A DNA stretch of 64,000 nucleotides from Vibrio ruber DSM 16370 (GCF_900163965.1 NZ_FULE01000014.1:1-64000); one strand, 5' to 3'. Shown: positions 42,681 to 51,310, numbered from the stretch's first letter. Translations and numbers: made by a program. Notes: generated by a model from the letters alone, not told the origin.

Positions 42681-44248
42681 ACGGTATTTCCCTGAAGTTT
42701 TTCCTGATAGCGTTCACGAAGCCGGTGCTTATCGAATTTACCGTTGGCGTTTTTCGGCAAGTTTGTCATATGGATAAATACTTGAGGAATTTGGTAATGC
42801 TCAAGAATGCCGCCACAAAACTGTTTTAATTCAAATTCATTGAGCTGCTGCCCATTCTGCGTGGCATAGAAAGCGATAATATCGGATTCAGCTTCATCTT
42901 CCGATGTCCTGACAATGACAGCGGCTTCAATAATGTCATCATGCAGATATAATGCTTTTTCTACTTCGCTGAAAATCACTTTTCGCCCACGGATTTTGGC
43001 AACCTCATCCATCCGACCAACAAAATAGAAGTACCCATCGCTATCCAGCCAACCGTAATCACCTGAATATAAACATTTATCACCATAAACTGGATGGATA
43101 CCAATTTTCTCTGCGGTCGCCTGCTCATTACGCCAATATCCTTGCATCACCATATCACTACGGATAATTAACTGGCCGACAACACCTTCAGGGCAGGGCT
43201 GCCCATGTTCATCAATCACCATGATCTGCATATTCGGGATCGCAATCCCCACACTGTCAGGTTTACGTTCCAAATCTGCCGGTGGCAAGTAAGTACACCG
43301 TTTACATTCGGTTAAGCCATACATTGAGAAATATTCAGCTGCCGGGAAAAGACGCTTTAGCATTTCAATATGTTGCCAACGTAATGCCATGCCAGTATTT
43401 GAAGCGAGCCGAACACACCCCAGATCAAATGAACCACGTGAAGCATAGGTATCAAGTAATGCATACAATGACGAGAGACCCGGCATAACCGTACATTGAT
43501 ATTGCTGAATATGGCGAAGCACGACGGGTGGCAGCACACCATCGGCTTCTAGCACGACAGAGGCTCCGACATAAAAAGCCATAATGATTTGATACAGACC
43601 GTAATCGAAAGCAACGGGAAGTACCGCCATGATCCGGTCATCTTTCCGGTAACCAAGATAAGTAACCAAAGAACGCGTTGCCGACATCATATTCTGATGA
43701 CTCAACATCACCCCTTTCGGCTCACCGGTTGAACCGGAAGTATAGATAATCGATGCCAAATCAACACTAATTGCATCAGGTTCGCGTAATATTTCATCTT
43801 CTGATGATCGAATAAAATCAACAAATCTAACTGATTTTTCTTGTGTAACCGCTTGCTCATGGCAACCAATGACCCAAGTCAGCTCCGGCAACCCATTCAA
43901 TTCTGCCGCTGAATATCCATCAGCCTTCGTGGTAAAGAAATGTTTGGCACCACTGTTTTTCAAAATATAGAGCAGTTTATTATGCGGTGTATCCGCTGCG
44001 ACGATAGAAGGACAGGCACCGATCTTTTGCGCCGCCCAGAAGATTGCTATTGCATCAGGATGATTCCCGAGACAGATAACGACACGATCTCTATACGCAA
44101 GCCCATAGGCACGCATTCCAGCTGCAATCTCGCAAACCCGCGTCCAGAGTTCCTGATAAGTCTGTTTTTGATCTTTAAATATAATAGCAATATCTTCAGG
44201 ATACTTTTCTGCCGCATCCTTCACAACCTCAACAAGATTATGATTCAT
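42677..44248 (-). CDS. Acyl/aminoacyl-AMP ligase, exosortase-A-cluster type
   Basis: A 523-residue ANL enzyme. A3 YTSGSTGEPKGVMLSH, VAFDYGLYQIIMAFYVGAS, MYGLTECKRCTYL, YSGDYGWLD, GRMDEVAKIRGRKV and PKNANGKFDKHRLRE (catalytic Lys) are all visible. The FDYGLxQ and GLTEC motifs resemble AMP ligases of exosortase A loci and differ from the two other adenylating enzymes here. It lies near the acyl carrier protein and dehydrogenase genes, so it may load the starter unit. Confidence 0.86.
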   Translation of the reverse strand: MNHNLVEVVKDAAEKYPEDIAIIFKDQKQTYQELWTRVCEIAAGMRAYGLAYRDRVVICLGNHPDAIAIFWAAQKIGACPSIVAADTPHNKLLYILKNSGAKHFFTTKADGYSAAELNGLPELTWVIGCHEQAVTQEKSVRFVDFIRSSEDEILREPDAISVDLASIIYTSGSTGEPKGVMLSHQNMMSATRSLVTYLGYRKDDRIMAVLPVAFDYGLYQIIMAFYVGASVVLEADGVLPPVVLRHIQQYQCTVMPGLSSLYALLDTYASRGSFDLGCVRLASNTGMALRWQHIEMLKRLFPAAEYFSMYGLTECKRCTYLPPADLERKPDSVGIAIPNMQIMVIDEHGQPCPEGVVGQLIIRSDMVMQGYWRNEQATAEKIGIHPVYGDKCLYSGDYGWLDSDGYFYFVGRMDEVAKIRGRKVIFSEVEKALYLHDDIIEAAVIVRTSEDEAESDIIAFYATQNGQQLNEFELKQFCGGILEHYQIPQVFIHMTNLPKNANGKFDKHRLRERYQEKLQGNTV

Positions 44249-44266
44249 TTATATCTCCCGATATAT

Positions 44267-45649
44267 TTATGACTGGTGCCTCAAAGTCCCGCCTGAAATA
44301 TGCGGGACTGGTTTTGCCAATAATCTCTTTCCAATTTCGAAACATAAATAAAGAGAAGACAACCAGTTCATGATTGAAATAACAAGGTAAATGCGCGTGG
44401 TATCGACTTGATTTAAACCAAGCAATGCTGCAAAACCAACCTCTAAAGAATAAAAAGTAATATTAATGAAAAATATCTTTAGCCCCTGTCCTGTTTGTTC
44501 CAGAGCTGTCATCAACGTCAAGACAACACCGAGGCTTAAATAAGAAGCAGAAACATGGTTAAAATAATTACCAGCTGCATCAATAATTACAGCATTAGAG
44601 GTAAAGAGCTCGATAAATCGATGTTGAAAAAAATAAAAAATCAGACTAATAACCAGATAAATCAATGCGGACATGCCTAGGCCAATAAAAAATATCTGCC
44701 GAGCTCGCAAGAAGTGTTGTAACGAAACAGCCTTATTGGCATGGATAGCCATTGCAGTTCCCAAAGCGATTGCCGGAATAATGATAAAAGACTGAATCCG
44801 AAAGGCGATACCGAATCCAGCAAGATCACTAGCACCATAGAATGAAACAAGAAAGTTAAAACAAGAGAGAAAGGCAAAGAGAAGTAGAAAGCTCCCCATA
44901 ACTGGGATCCCCATCCGGACAACATCCATCATAACCGTTCGGAATACATTATGAATGCCATGCAAAGAGAATCGAATATTCTTACTTAAGAGTAATAAAA
45001 GGCTTGATAAGAATAAATAGACACTGCCAGTCACTGCTCCCCAAACTAAACTGTAGAGCCCCTGCTCCCAAAAATTGGCGGCACAGCAGGTTACAGAAAT
45101 ATTAAGCAGGGTTCCTGAAATACCCAAGAAACTAGCCCACCGATTGAGTCCAAGCCCAAAAAGGCACGACATTGTCAAAGACGCAAAGCCGATAATGATA
45201 CCAACTGTCAACATCAATAGAATGAAATTCTTAGCCAGATATTGCTGAGCAGGGATGACATGGAAGAACTCAACTGCCATCCCCTGAAAAGCCCAGATCA
45301 ATAAAATCAGGGCTGACATTAGCAGAAACAAAATAAAATAGAGTATTAACAGCCGTTGTCCTATTTCTTTAGCACTATATATTTCATGTTGAGAACCATA
45401 TTTCAGTATCGGAATACGTAGTCCTTCATGGATGGCCATCATAATATAGTTCAGTGGTAAAAAAAGCCCAAGAATATATAAGCTTTCCGATGAATTCTGA
45501 CTAACGACACCAACATTAATGAGGACTGAAACAGATGAAATAGCCATTGTTAACATCAGTGTCATCGTTGTATTCCATAATGAATCAACTAATTTCAACT
45601 GTTGATATTTTTCATTCCTGAGCTGCTGATTTATGGATAGAACAGTCAT
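44267..45649 (-). CDS. MATE-family multidrug/metabolite transporter
   Basis: A 460-residue protein with about twelve hydrophobic segments in two similar halves, the MATE (MatE) layout. These antiporters export cationic or hydrophobic metabolites. It follows the dehydrogenase gene (21 nt) and precedes the ligase (18 nt) on the same strand. It may flip an intermediate or product across the inner membrane before the RND pump expels it. Confidence 0.85.
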   Translation of the reverse strand: MTVLSINQQLRNEKYQQLKLVDSLWNTTMTLMLTMAISSVSVLINVGVVSQNSSESLYILGLFLPLNYIMMAIHEGLRIPILKYGSQHEIYSAKEIGQRLLILYFILFLLMSALILLIWAFQGMAVEFFHVIPAQQYLAKNFILLMLTVGIIIGFASLTMSCLFGLGLNRWASFLGISGTLLNISVTCCAANFWEQGLYSLVWGAVTGSVYLFLSSLLLLLSKNIRFSLHGIHNVFRTVMMDVVRMGIPVMGSFLLLFAFLSCFNFLVSFYGASDLAGFGIAFRIQSFIIIPAIALGTAMAIHANKAVSLQHFLRARQIFFIGLGMSALIYLVISLIFYFFQHRFIELFTSNAVIIDAAGNYFNHVSASYLSLGVVLTLMTALEQTGQGLKIFFINITFYSLEVGFAALLGLNQVDTTRIYLVISIMNWLSSLYLCFEIGKRLLAKPVPHISGGTLRHQS

Positions 45650-45670
45650 TATATACTCTATATTTATTAA

Positions 45671-46768
45671 TTAATGGTTCTTATCAGATTGAACGCGACT
45701 ATGGATAATGTTCAATCTCTGCATATCAATACTACCTTCCATCCATTCGTATCCTTGAATATCGGATACAATTTTCTGCAACCATACATCAGTTAAATAG
45801 ACAGAGGTACCAACTAGTTGAGGTAGCATCACTGCAATTTTTTCAGCAATCTCTGTTGCACAGGCCTTGGCTAAAGAAACGGCACTGCCATCCATGATTT
45901 GATCATCGATACACATTGCAGCTCGATGATTGAGCTGTCTGGCGACATCCAATTTACTCTGTAATGTCTGATGCAACTCTTTTTTCTCATGCTGGTTAAG
46001 ATATGGTAGCGCAGCATCCAAAAGTGCTTGCGCACTACCTAGAGCCATCGCACTGACACAGGGTCTCATTCGGTAAAATGTTTTAATGACAGCATGCATA
46101 CCTCGCTCTAAAGGACGTTTATGTAAACCGAGGATGGCTTCTTCTGGTAAGGGAACCCGGTCAAAATAGAGATGACTCAAACCGGCACCCTGCAAGGCAG
46201 AAACAGGAAGCAACTGTCGGTAAGCCCGAGCATGACTCAGAACTTCCGGGGTTAATAAAATGACCGCAATACTGAAAGGCCCGGGACCGGTACGAATGAC
46301 CATCGTCCCCATTGTTGCTTCTCGTCCGTTACCCACCAGCCATTTTTCGGCACAAAGCTCTTGCTCTTGATTCAATAACGAAGACGGATTTCCGGCATCT
46401 GAACCTTTTCCCGGCTCAGTAACTGCCATACAGGTGCGAGCCTTGGTATGAGACACATGGTCAAAAAAATATTCCTGCTGTGCTTTTGAGCCTAATTCAC
46501 GTACGACAATCCCAGATAAAGATGGCCCGGGACAAGAAAGCAGAACACTCGGATCACCGTAAGACAAAGCTTCATACATAGTCGCTCGCTCAAAGCATGA
46601 ACTATCCCGATCGGCATATACACACTCAAAGCCAGGAGCATCAAGATGTTGTAAAATAACATCACGATTTTCAAGCACATCGAGTGATGAAGCTCGAAAT
46701 ATTGCAGCCAAATCCAACCATTTTTTTTCATAATGGCGGCTTGCAGCCGTATCATTCCAATCAATCAT
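45671..46768 (-). CDS. Acyl-CoA dehydrogenase-like flavoprotein
   Basis: A 365-residue ACAD-fold protein. CMAVTEPGKGSDAG is the first FAD/substrate signature; the mid-domain ends with LYFDRVPLPEEAILG and a C-terminal helical domain follows (ALGSAQALLDAALPYL). Related enzymes in biosynthetic loci oxidise carrier-bound acyl or aminoacyl groups. The residue at the usual catalytic Glu site cannot be assigned with confidence. The ATG overlaps the previous gene by 8 nt. Confidence 0.8.
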   Translation of the reverse strand: MIDWNDTAASRHYEKKWLDLAAIFRASSLDVLENRDVILQHLDAPGFECVYADRDSSCFERATMYEALSYGDPSVLLSCPGPSLSGIVVRELGSKAQQEYFFDHVSHTKARTCMAVTEPGKGSDAGNPSSLLNQEQELCAEKWLVGNGREATMGTMVIRTGPGPFSIAVILLTPEVLSHARAYRQLLPVSALQGAGLSHLYFDRVPLPEEAILGLHKRPLERGMHAVIKTFYRMRPCVSAMALGSAQALLDAALPYLNQHEKKELHQTLQSKLDVARQLNHRAAMCIDDQIMDGSAVSLAKACATEIAEKIAVMLPQLVGTSVYLTDVWLQKIVSDIQGYEWMEGSIDMQRLNIIHSRVQSDKNH

Positions 46769-47432
46769 GGTTCTTCCTCAAATAGATCTGACTCAACAAA
46801 CGAAAAATATATTGCATATCGACTAAACCATTATGCAGTAAAGCTCGACCGCCAGCAGTTTTGATTAACATATCCACTAATTTATCGATGTCATCGGCAA
46901 GATGTTCACTCATATCAAGTGATAGCGTTCCATTTAAATTGTCTACGGTCAGCGACAACCATGCATGATGTTGCAATATTTCAGCCAGCCGTAGTTTGAC
47001 CGAAGAAACAGAAAGTAGCGTTTTATCACCAATAACACGCTGAGCTGTATGTTCAATAAGTATCGAAGACCACTGCTTTATCCAATACAATTGCTGTAAA
47101 ACAATCGCTTTTTGATAGTGATAGAGCGCAGAGTTATCAGATGAAAGCTCATCATTGTGGTGTGTTTGCACTTTCAACAAGTGCAGATCATGACGTTTTA
47201 AATGAGATGAGCTGGGTTCAATAATTTGAGCCTCCTGAATGTCCAGAGTGCCTTGATAATCACCAACAATCTGTACATCCGAGGCTTTCAACTGAGAAGA
47301 TGAGGCGAGAATAAACCCATGTCGTGAGACAACTTGGCGAGGTGTTGAAAATGCCATTTTCGCCACTTCGTCAACTGACCAGTAAAATGGCATATATTCC
47401 TTCGCACTATAAGGATATGAAATATCAAACAC
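46761..47432 (-). CDS. Small protein related to the C-terminal domain of acyl-CoA dehydrogenases
   Basis: A 223-residue helical protein. The final part (KTAGGRALLHNGLVDMQYIFRLLSQIY, split by the family pattern) resembles the C-terminal ACAD helices, but the flavin-binding N-terminal and middle domains are missing. It is encoded directly before and overlapping the ACAD-like gene, so the two may form a heteromeric enzyme. The start is a GTG at 47432. Assignment is tentative. Confidence 0.55.
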   Translation of the reverse strand: MFDISYPYSAKEYMPFYWSVDEVAKMAFSTPRQVVSRHGFILASSSQLKASDVQIVGDYQGTLDIQEAQIIEPSSSHLKRHDLHLLKVQTHHNDELSSDNSALYHYQKAIVLQQLYWIKQWSSILIEHTAQRVIGDKTLLSVSSVKLRLAEILQHHAWLSLTVDNLNGTLSLDMSEHLADDIDKLVDMLIKTAGGRALLHNGLVDMQYIFRLLSQIYLRKNHD

Positions 47433-47436
47433 AGAA

Positions 47437-48321
47437 CTAATCCTTTAATTTCTTTAATAAAGACCATGACACCCTGAGACTTTCCACATCATGATCAATC
47501 AGTAATACGAACGGCTTACAAATATTGGATAACGTTTGGTTCGCTAAGGTGACAAACATATTCATCCCTGTCACCCCCGGAGATAAATAAGAAAATTCCA
47601 TTTCATGTTTTTTATCATCTGAATCGATTTGAAACATGAGTTTTTTGCAAAACAGTCCCGTTCTTTGAGTCAGCAGAACCACATCATCCGCACAAACTCC
47701 CGAAGTTGCCAATATTTTCTCAACCGTTTTATAGGCATCAATTCCCTGAAACATATCCCATTCAGTGATTTGACCGGAATCCATCAACATCCACGTGCTA
47801 TCTGCCGTTTCTTCAGGTGTAAGAAGTGCAACAGAAGCATAGGAACGCTCTGGTACAGGGAAACCTTGTTTAAGATTGCGAGGGATAGTGTTTTGCTCCA
47901 TACCAAGTAGTAAAATCTTTTGAGTTTCACCACGAGTGAGATAGCTGTCCGCAATCATGAAAGCTGTCGAAGAAGCCAGACTACCGTTATCACAAACATC
48001 AAAAGAGTGCCCTTTCAGCTGATACTTGTTCATAAAATACGGACCAAATGCCGAATGTTCCGGGTCAAACTCTGGTGTCCAATAAGAGAAAATAGTCAAG
48101 TCAACACTATCCATCCCACCTGAACTTAGAGCTTTGTCTAAAATATGATCCCCTAATTCTGTATAAGAATATTGGTCACCTTCCAACAAAGTTGATTCGT
48201 CCATTTGATCTTGAGCAATACGATGCAAATCTTTTTGATAAGTAATAAATCGCTCTCTCGGAGTTTTTCGGAGCTCACGACGAGGCATCGTTTCAAAAAA
48301 AACCTGATTCACAAAGAGCAT
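47437..48321 (-). CDS. Catalytically dead KAS III-like protein
   Basis: About 294 residues with a FabH-like thiolase fold by pattern. At the nucleophile position the sequence reads FDVCDNGSLASS, with Gly113 where Cys is expected. No PHxxN histidine motif (LLTQRTGLF there) and no GNTS-like segment (SPGVTGMNMF) are present. It probably acts as a structural, gatekeeping or chain-length partner, as in heterodimeric KAS pairs. The ATG at 48321 overlaps the ACP stop; a TTG at 48330 is the alternative. Confidence 0.7.
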   Translation of the reverse strand: MLFVNQVFFETMPRRELRKTPRERFITYQKDLHRIAQDQMDESTLLEGDQYSYTELGDHILDKALSSGGMDSVDLTIFSYWTPEFDPEHSAFGPYFMNKYQLKGHSFDVCDNGSLASSTAFMIADSYLTRGETQKILLLGMEQNTIPRNLKQGFPVPERSYASVALLTPEETADSTWMLMDSGQITEWDMFQGIDAYKTVEKILATSGVCADDVVLLTQRTGLFCKKLMFQIDSDDKKHEMEFSYLSPGVTGMNMFVTLANQTLSNICKPFVLLIDHDVESLRVSWSLLKKLKD

Positions 48322-48322
48322 A

Positions 48323-48583
48323 TCATGCAACAGCCTCTAAACGTTCGGTTACATATTGGCAAAGAGAACCTATCGTTTGCACATGGTGTCCTTCAAGTGT
48401 ATTTGCATCAATAGAAAAGCCCACGATATTATCTTCAAGCGACATTAAGAATGTTAGTGTCGTCATTGAATCTAACCCAAGATCGTCTCTCAAAGATGTC
48501 GATTCCGATAAGCCATCGGCAGAATCAATATTGAAGTGATTTTTTAGAACTGACTTAATATTTTCAATAACGCTCTGTTCCAT
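48323..48583 (-). CDS. Acyl/peptidyl carrier protein
   Basis: An 86-residue acidic four-helix carrier. The phosphopantetheine site is Ser39 in LGLDSMTTL, with helix II after it and a C-terminal LCQYVTERL helix. AGGA lies 9 nt before the ATG. First gene of the operon and the only carrier protein in the cluster, so all tethered chemistry presumably passes through it, unless carriers are encoded elsewhere. Confidence 0.92.
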   Translation of the reverse strand: MEQSVIENIKSVLKNHFNIDSADGLSESTSLRDDLGLDSMTTLTFLMSLEDNIVGFSIDANTLEGHHVQTIGSLCQYVTERLEAVA

Positions 48584-49512
48584 ATTTATTTTTCCTATTC
48601 AACTTTTACTTAGCCTTGGTTGAGCTTATCCCCAACCATATTCGAGTGATAAATATGATTATGAATTTACGTATCTCTGTTCATAAGCACATACAGATAG
48701 AAAAGCATTGAACGCTGATATATCCAGGTACAATTAATTTAGGTGAAAAAATTATAAATTCTCAATTTTGATAAAAATGAGAACATATCAACCAAAGGAA
48801 TAACTAAAAACATACGATTAAAGTTATAGAAATGAAAAATCGATACAAGAACGACTATAGATAGAGAATATTAAGCATGAGCCAACTTTAATTCGTAAGT
48901 AATATTTTTATATTTATATTTTCAATCTGCATTAGATTATTGATGATTTTACAAATGAGAGAAAAAATGTCAATAACTATGTTATTAAAATTTTATTACT
49001 TGTTAACACTGCTAACAAAATGAGAAAAACTCAATTAACAATAACATTATAAATAAAAAATCCTTGTATATCAGTTACTTTTAATTACACAAAAATCATA
49101 AATATCTGAGTCACCATCAAAAAAACATAAATAACTAGCCGCTATTTACTTTGTTGTAAATAATTAATGGCCATATTGATACATAAATCTCATACATAAT
49201 GTAAAAAAACCAAATGGTATATATTAAATAAAACTAATAAAAATTATATAACATGACATACTGATTATTCATAAAGTAATACTACCTTGTACATCTGCCA
49301 ATGACCTCTGAAAAATAAATATTCACTATAATTCTGCTGCAATCTGAAAACGTAAACGACAACTGTAGAATTTAGTCCCATCAAACAGGATAAATAAATG
49401 ACTTTCATTGGTCATGCCACTTATGAATATCTTAAGCCATTCTTAAGTTTGCCGGCCCATAATCAGTCGGGTGAAAGACACCATCAATCGTGATGCAACA
49501 GGAGCATACATC
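48584..49512. other. AT-rich 0.9-kb promoter region of the biosynthetic operon
   Basis: About 930 bp with very low GC and no credible gene on either strand. It separates the divergent biosynthetic operon and the PepSY-cytochrome b561 pair. A short GGTTG-N10-CAACC inverted repeat lies at 48618-48637, 35 nt upstream of the ACP start, within the likely leader. The rest is runs of A and T with no tandem repeat that I can define. Such DNA is typical of H-NS-silenced, acquired clusters, which is an inference. Confidence 0.6.
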
Positions 49513-49797
49513 ATGTCCAAAACAACGTTGACCCGCCTGGCTATTTTACTCGCGACAGCGACAACCTCTTCTTTGGTTTTCGCTGATCCGCAGTGTACTC
49601 AACAACCCGAATCATCCTGGATACCTTTTGCAACAGCCAAAGCGCAGGTTGTTGAAATGGGATATCAGATTAAAAAATTTAAGAAAACCCATACAGGCTG
49701 TTATGAACTTTACGGATATGACTCTCACAACAACCGGGTTGAGATTTACTACAACCCGGTAAACATGCATGTCGTAAAAGAGGAAAAAGATGACTAA
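49513..49797 (+). CDS. Small secreted PepSY-domain protein
   Basis: A 94-residue protein with a signal peptide (cleavage after VFA) and a single PepSY-like domain (WIPFATAKAQVVEMGYQIKKF, then CYELYGYDSHNNRVEIYYNP, each in the family's pattern). AGGAG lies 8 nt before the ATG at 49513. It overlaps the cytochrome gene by 8 nt, a pairing often seen between PepSY proteins and cytochrome b561. Confidence 0.85.
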   Translation: MSKTTLTRLAILLATATTSSLVFADPQCTQQPESSWIPFATAKAQVVEMGYQIKKFKKTHTGCYELYGYDSHNNRVEIYYNPVNMHVVKEEKDD

Positions 49798-50305
49798 ACA
49801 AGCGTTCATCTGGGATGCTGTCGTCCGCATCACACACTGGACAACAGCAGCCTTGTTTTTATCGAATTACTTTCTGACAGAAGCAGGGAGTCAGCTACAC
49901 CAGTGGATTGGTTATACAGTTATCGTTGTCGTCTGTATTCGTCTGCTTTGGGGACTGATAGCCCGTTCTCCGGCACGATTATCGGCGTTCAAGCCTTCTG
50001 TACCTCAGGCATTAGAACATCTCAAAGAGGTGCTGGTGACCAAAAAAGACCAACACGTCGGCCATAATCCCGCAGGTGCAGTGATGATCTGGCTGATGTG
50101 GTTGCTTATTCTGAGCACAGCCACAACCGGCTGGCTGTCTGAAACCGACTGGTTCTGGGGAGAGGATTGGATGACTGAAATCCATGAGTTTTTTGCTAAT
50201 GCCACAATGGGTGCGGTCACCATCCATGTCTGTGCCATTATCCTCATGAGTAAACTGACACAATTCTCTTACGTCAGAACTATGTTGTGGCGCCCCAGAG
50301 ACTAG
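49790..50305 (+). CDS. Cytochrome b561-family membrane protein
   Basis: A 171-residue di-haem cytochrome b with four membrane helices. Haem-ligand histidines are in RITHWTTA (about residue 16), LHQWIGYT, IHEFFANA and IHVCAII. It passes electrons between the quinone pool and a periplasmic partner, here probably involving the co-encoded PepSY protein. The TAG stop is the first triplet of the second 106-bp repeat copy. Confidence 0.9.
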   Translation: MTKQAFIWDAVVRITHWTTAALFLSNYFLTEAGSQLHQWIGYTVIVVVCIRLLWGLIARSPARLSAFKPSVPQALEHLKEVLVTKKDQHVGHNPAGAVMIWLMWLLILSTATTGWLSETDWFWGEDWMTEIHEFFANATMGAVTIHVCAIILMSKLTQFSYVRTMLWRPRD

Positions 50306-50408
50306 GAGCCGTTGGCCTTTCATGATTGAATTTTGTTCAATCTGAACGGGTATTGATCGCGGCGCGGGGCATGCCGCTTAGCCATCCTAAGCAAATGACC
50401 CGCAACAA
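50303..50408 (+). repeat. 106-bp structured intergenic repeat, copy 2
   Basis: Same orientation and length as 11977-12082, with 99 of 106 positions identical. The three hairpins (TTGAA/TTCAA, GCGGC/GCCGC, GCTTAG/CTAAGC) and the enclosing CGGGT/ACCCG pair are kept; the substitutions fall in loops or other unpaired segments as far as I can pair them. It starts at the stop codon of the cytochrome gene. Confidence 0.85.
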
Positions 50409-50607
50409 CAAATGCTCATTTCAAGCCCTTTGATTTTCAGGGGCTTAATTTCTCTCAACAAGCTGCTTGCTGCGCTATTTCACCTCTCGCAGAATATATT
50501 CACCTCACCAAAACCTGACTTCAAGTCATCCTGACTTACAGTTATGATATACAGGCATATCATCACAGACCTGTTTCCATTCAGCTCACTTTAACCAAGG
50601 AGTCCCT

Positions 50608-51276
50608 GTGTCCACTGTATTTCATTTTCGCGCTTGCCTGTTCGATTTAGACGGTACTCTCATTGATTCAATCGCAGCCGTTCATCGTGCCTGGACGGCA
50701 TTTGCCACCCGTCAGGCGCTCGATCCGGCGCACATTCTGCATCATATTCACGGACGTCCTGCCAGCGAGTCAGTGGCAGAATTTATGGCAGGCCACCCTC
50801 AGGCTGAAATTGAGCGGGAGATTGCTTGGTTAAAAGAGGCTGAATCACAAGATACTGCGGGGATCGTCCCAATCACGGGAGCCATCGATTTCCTACATCA
50901 GTTAAATCATCTGCATGTACCGTGGGCAATTGTCACTTCCGGTAATGACCCGGTGGCTCATGCCAGAATCAAAGCGGCCAATATACCCAAACCAGAAATC
51001 GTCATTACTGCCGATCAGATTACCCGCGGAAAACCGGATCCGGAACCTTACCAACTCGGGGCGCAGGCTCTCGGTTTAAAAGCTGAAGAATGTCTGGTGT
51101 TTGAAGATGCTATTGCAGGGGTACAATCAGGGCTGGCTGCCGGATGCCCGGTCATCGGGCTACTGACACAGGTACAAGATGCTCAGGCATTACTGGGGGT
51201 GAGCACGATTTCAGACTACACCCGACTGACACTGGAACAAGATAGCGAAGGTTTTCGGTTGCGTCTTCCGTCATAA
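50608..51276 (+). CDS. HAD-superfamily sugar-phosphatase-like hydrolase
   Basis: A 222-residue HAD phosphatase, class IA cap type. Motif I FDLDGTLIDS (Asp13 nucleophile, Asp15), motif II IVTSGNDPVA, motif III Lys in TRGKPDPEPYQLGA, motif IV FEDAIAGVQSG. Closest in pattern to the YfbT/HxpA-like sugar-phosphate phosphatases. Starts with GTG after AAGGAG. Monocistronic by position. Confidence 0.88.
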   Translation: MSTVFHFRACLFDLDGTLIDSIAAVHRAWTAFATRQALDPAHILHHIHGRPASESVAEFMAGHPQAEIEREIAWLKEAESQDTAGIVPITGAIDFLHQLNHLHVPWAIVTSGNDPVAHARIKAANIPKPEIVITADQITRGKPDPEPYQLGAQALGLKAEECLVFEDAIAGVQSGLAAGCPVIGLLTQVQDAQALLGVSTISDYTRLTLEQDSEGFRLRLPS

Positions 51277-51310
51277 CTCCCCTGTTAAAAGCTGAACCAA
51301 CAGCAAGTTG

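Noticed and set aside
28996..48583. A prodigiosin or tambjamine cluster
   Set aside because: A carrier, ligase and ACAD are shared with pyrrole-forming steps, but the large PigC-like condensing enzyme, PigE/PigD-type proteins, oxygenases and methyltransferase are all absent.
28996..48583. A NIS or NRPS siderophore cluster
   Set aside because: No IucA/IucC-like synthetase, condensation domain, N-hydroxylase or TonB receptor is encoded.
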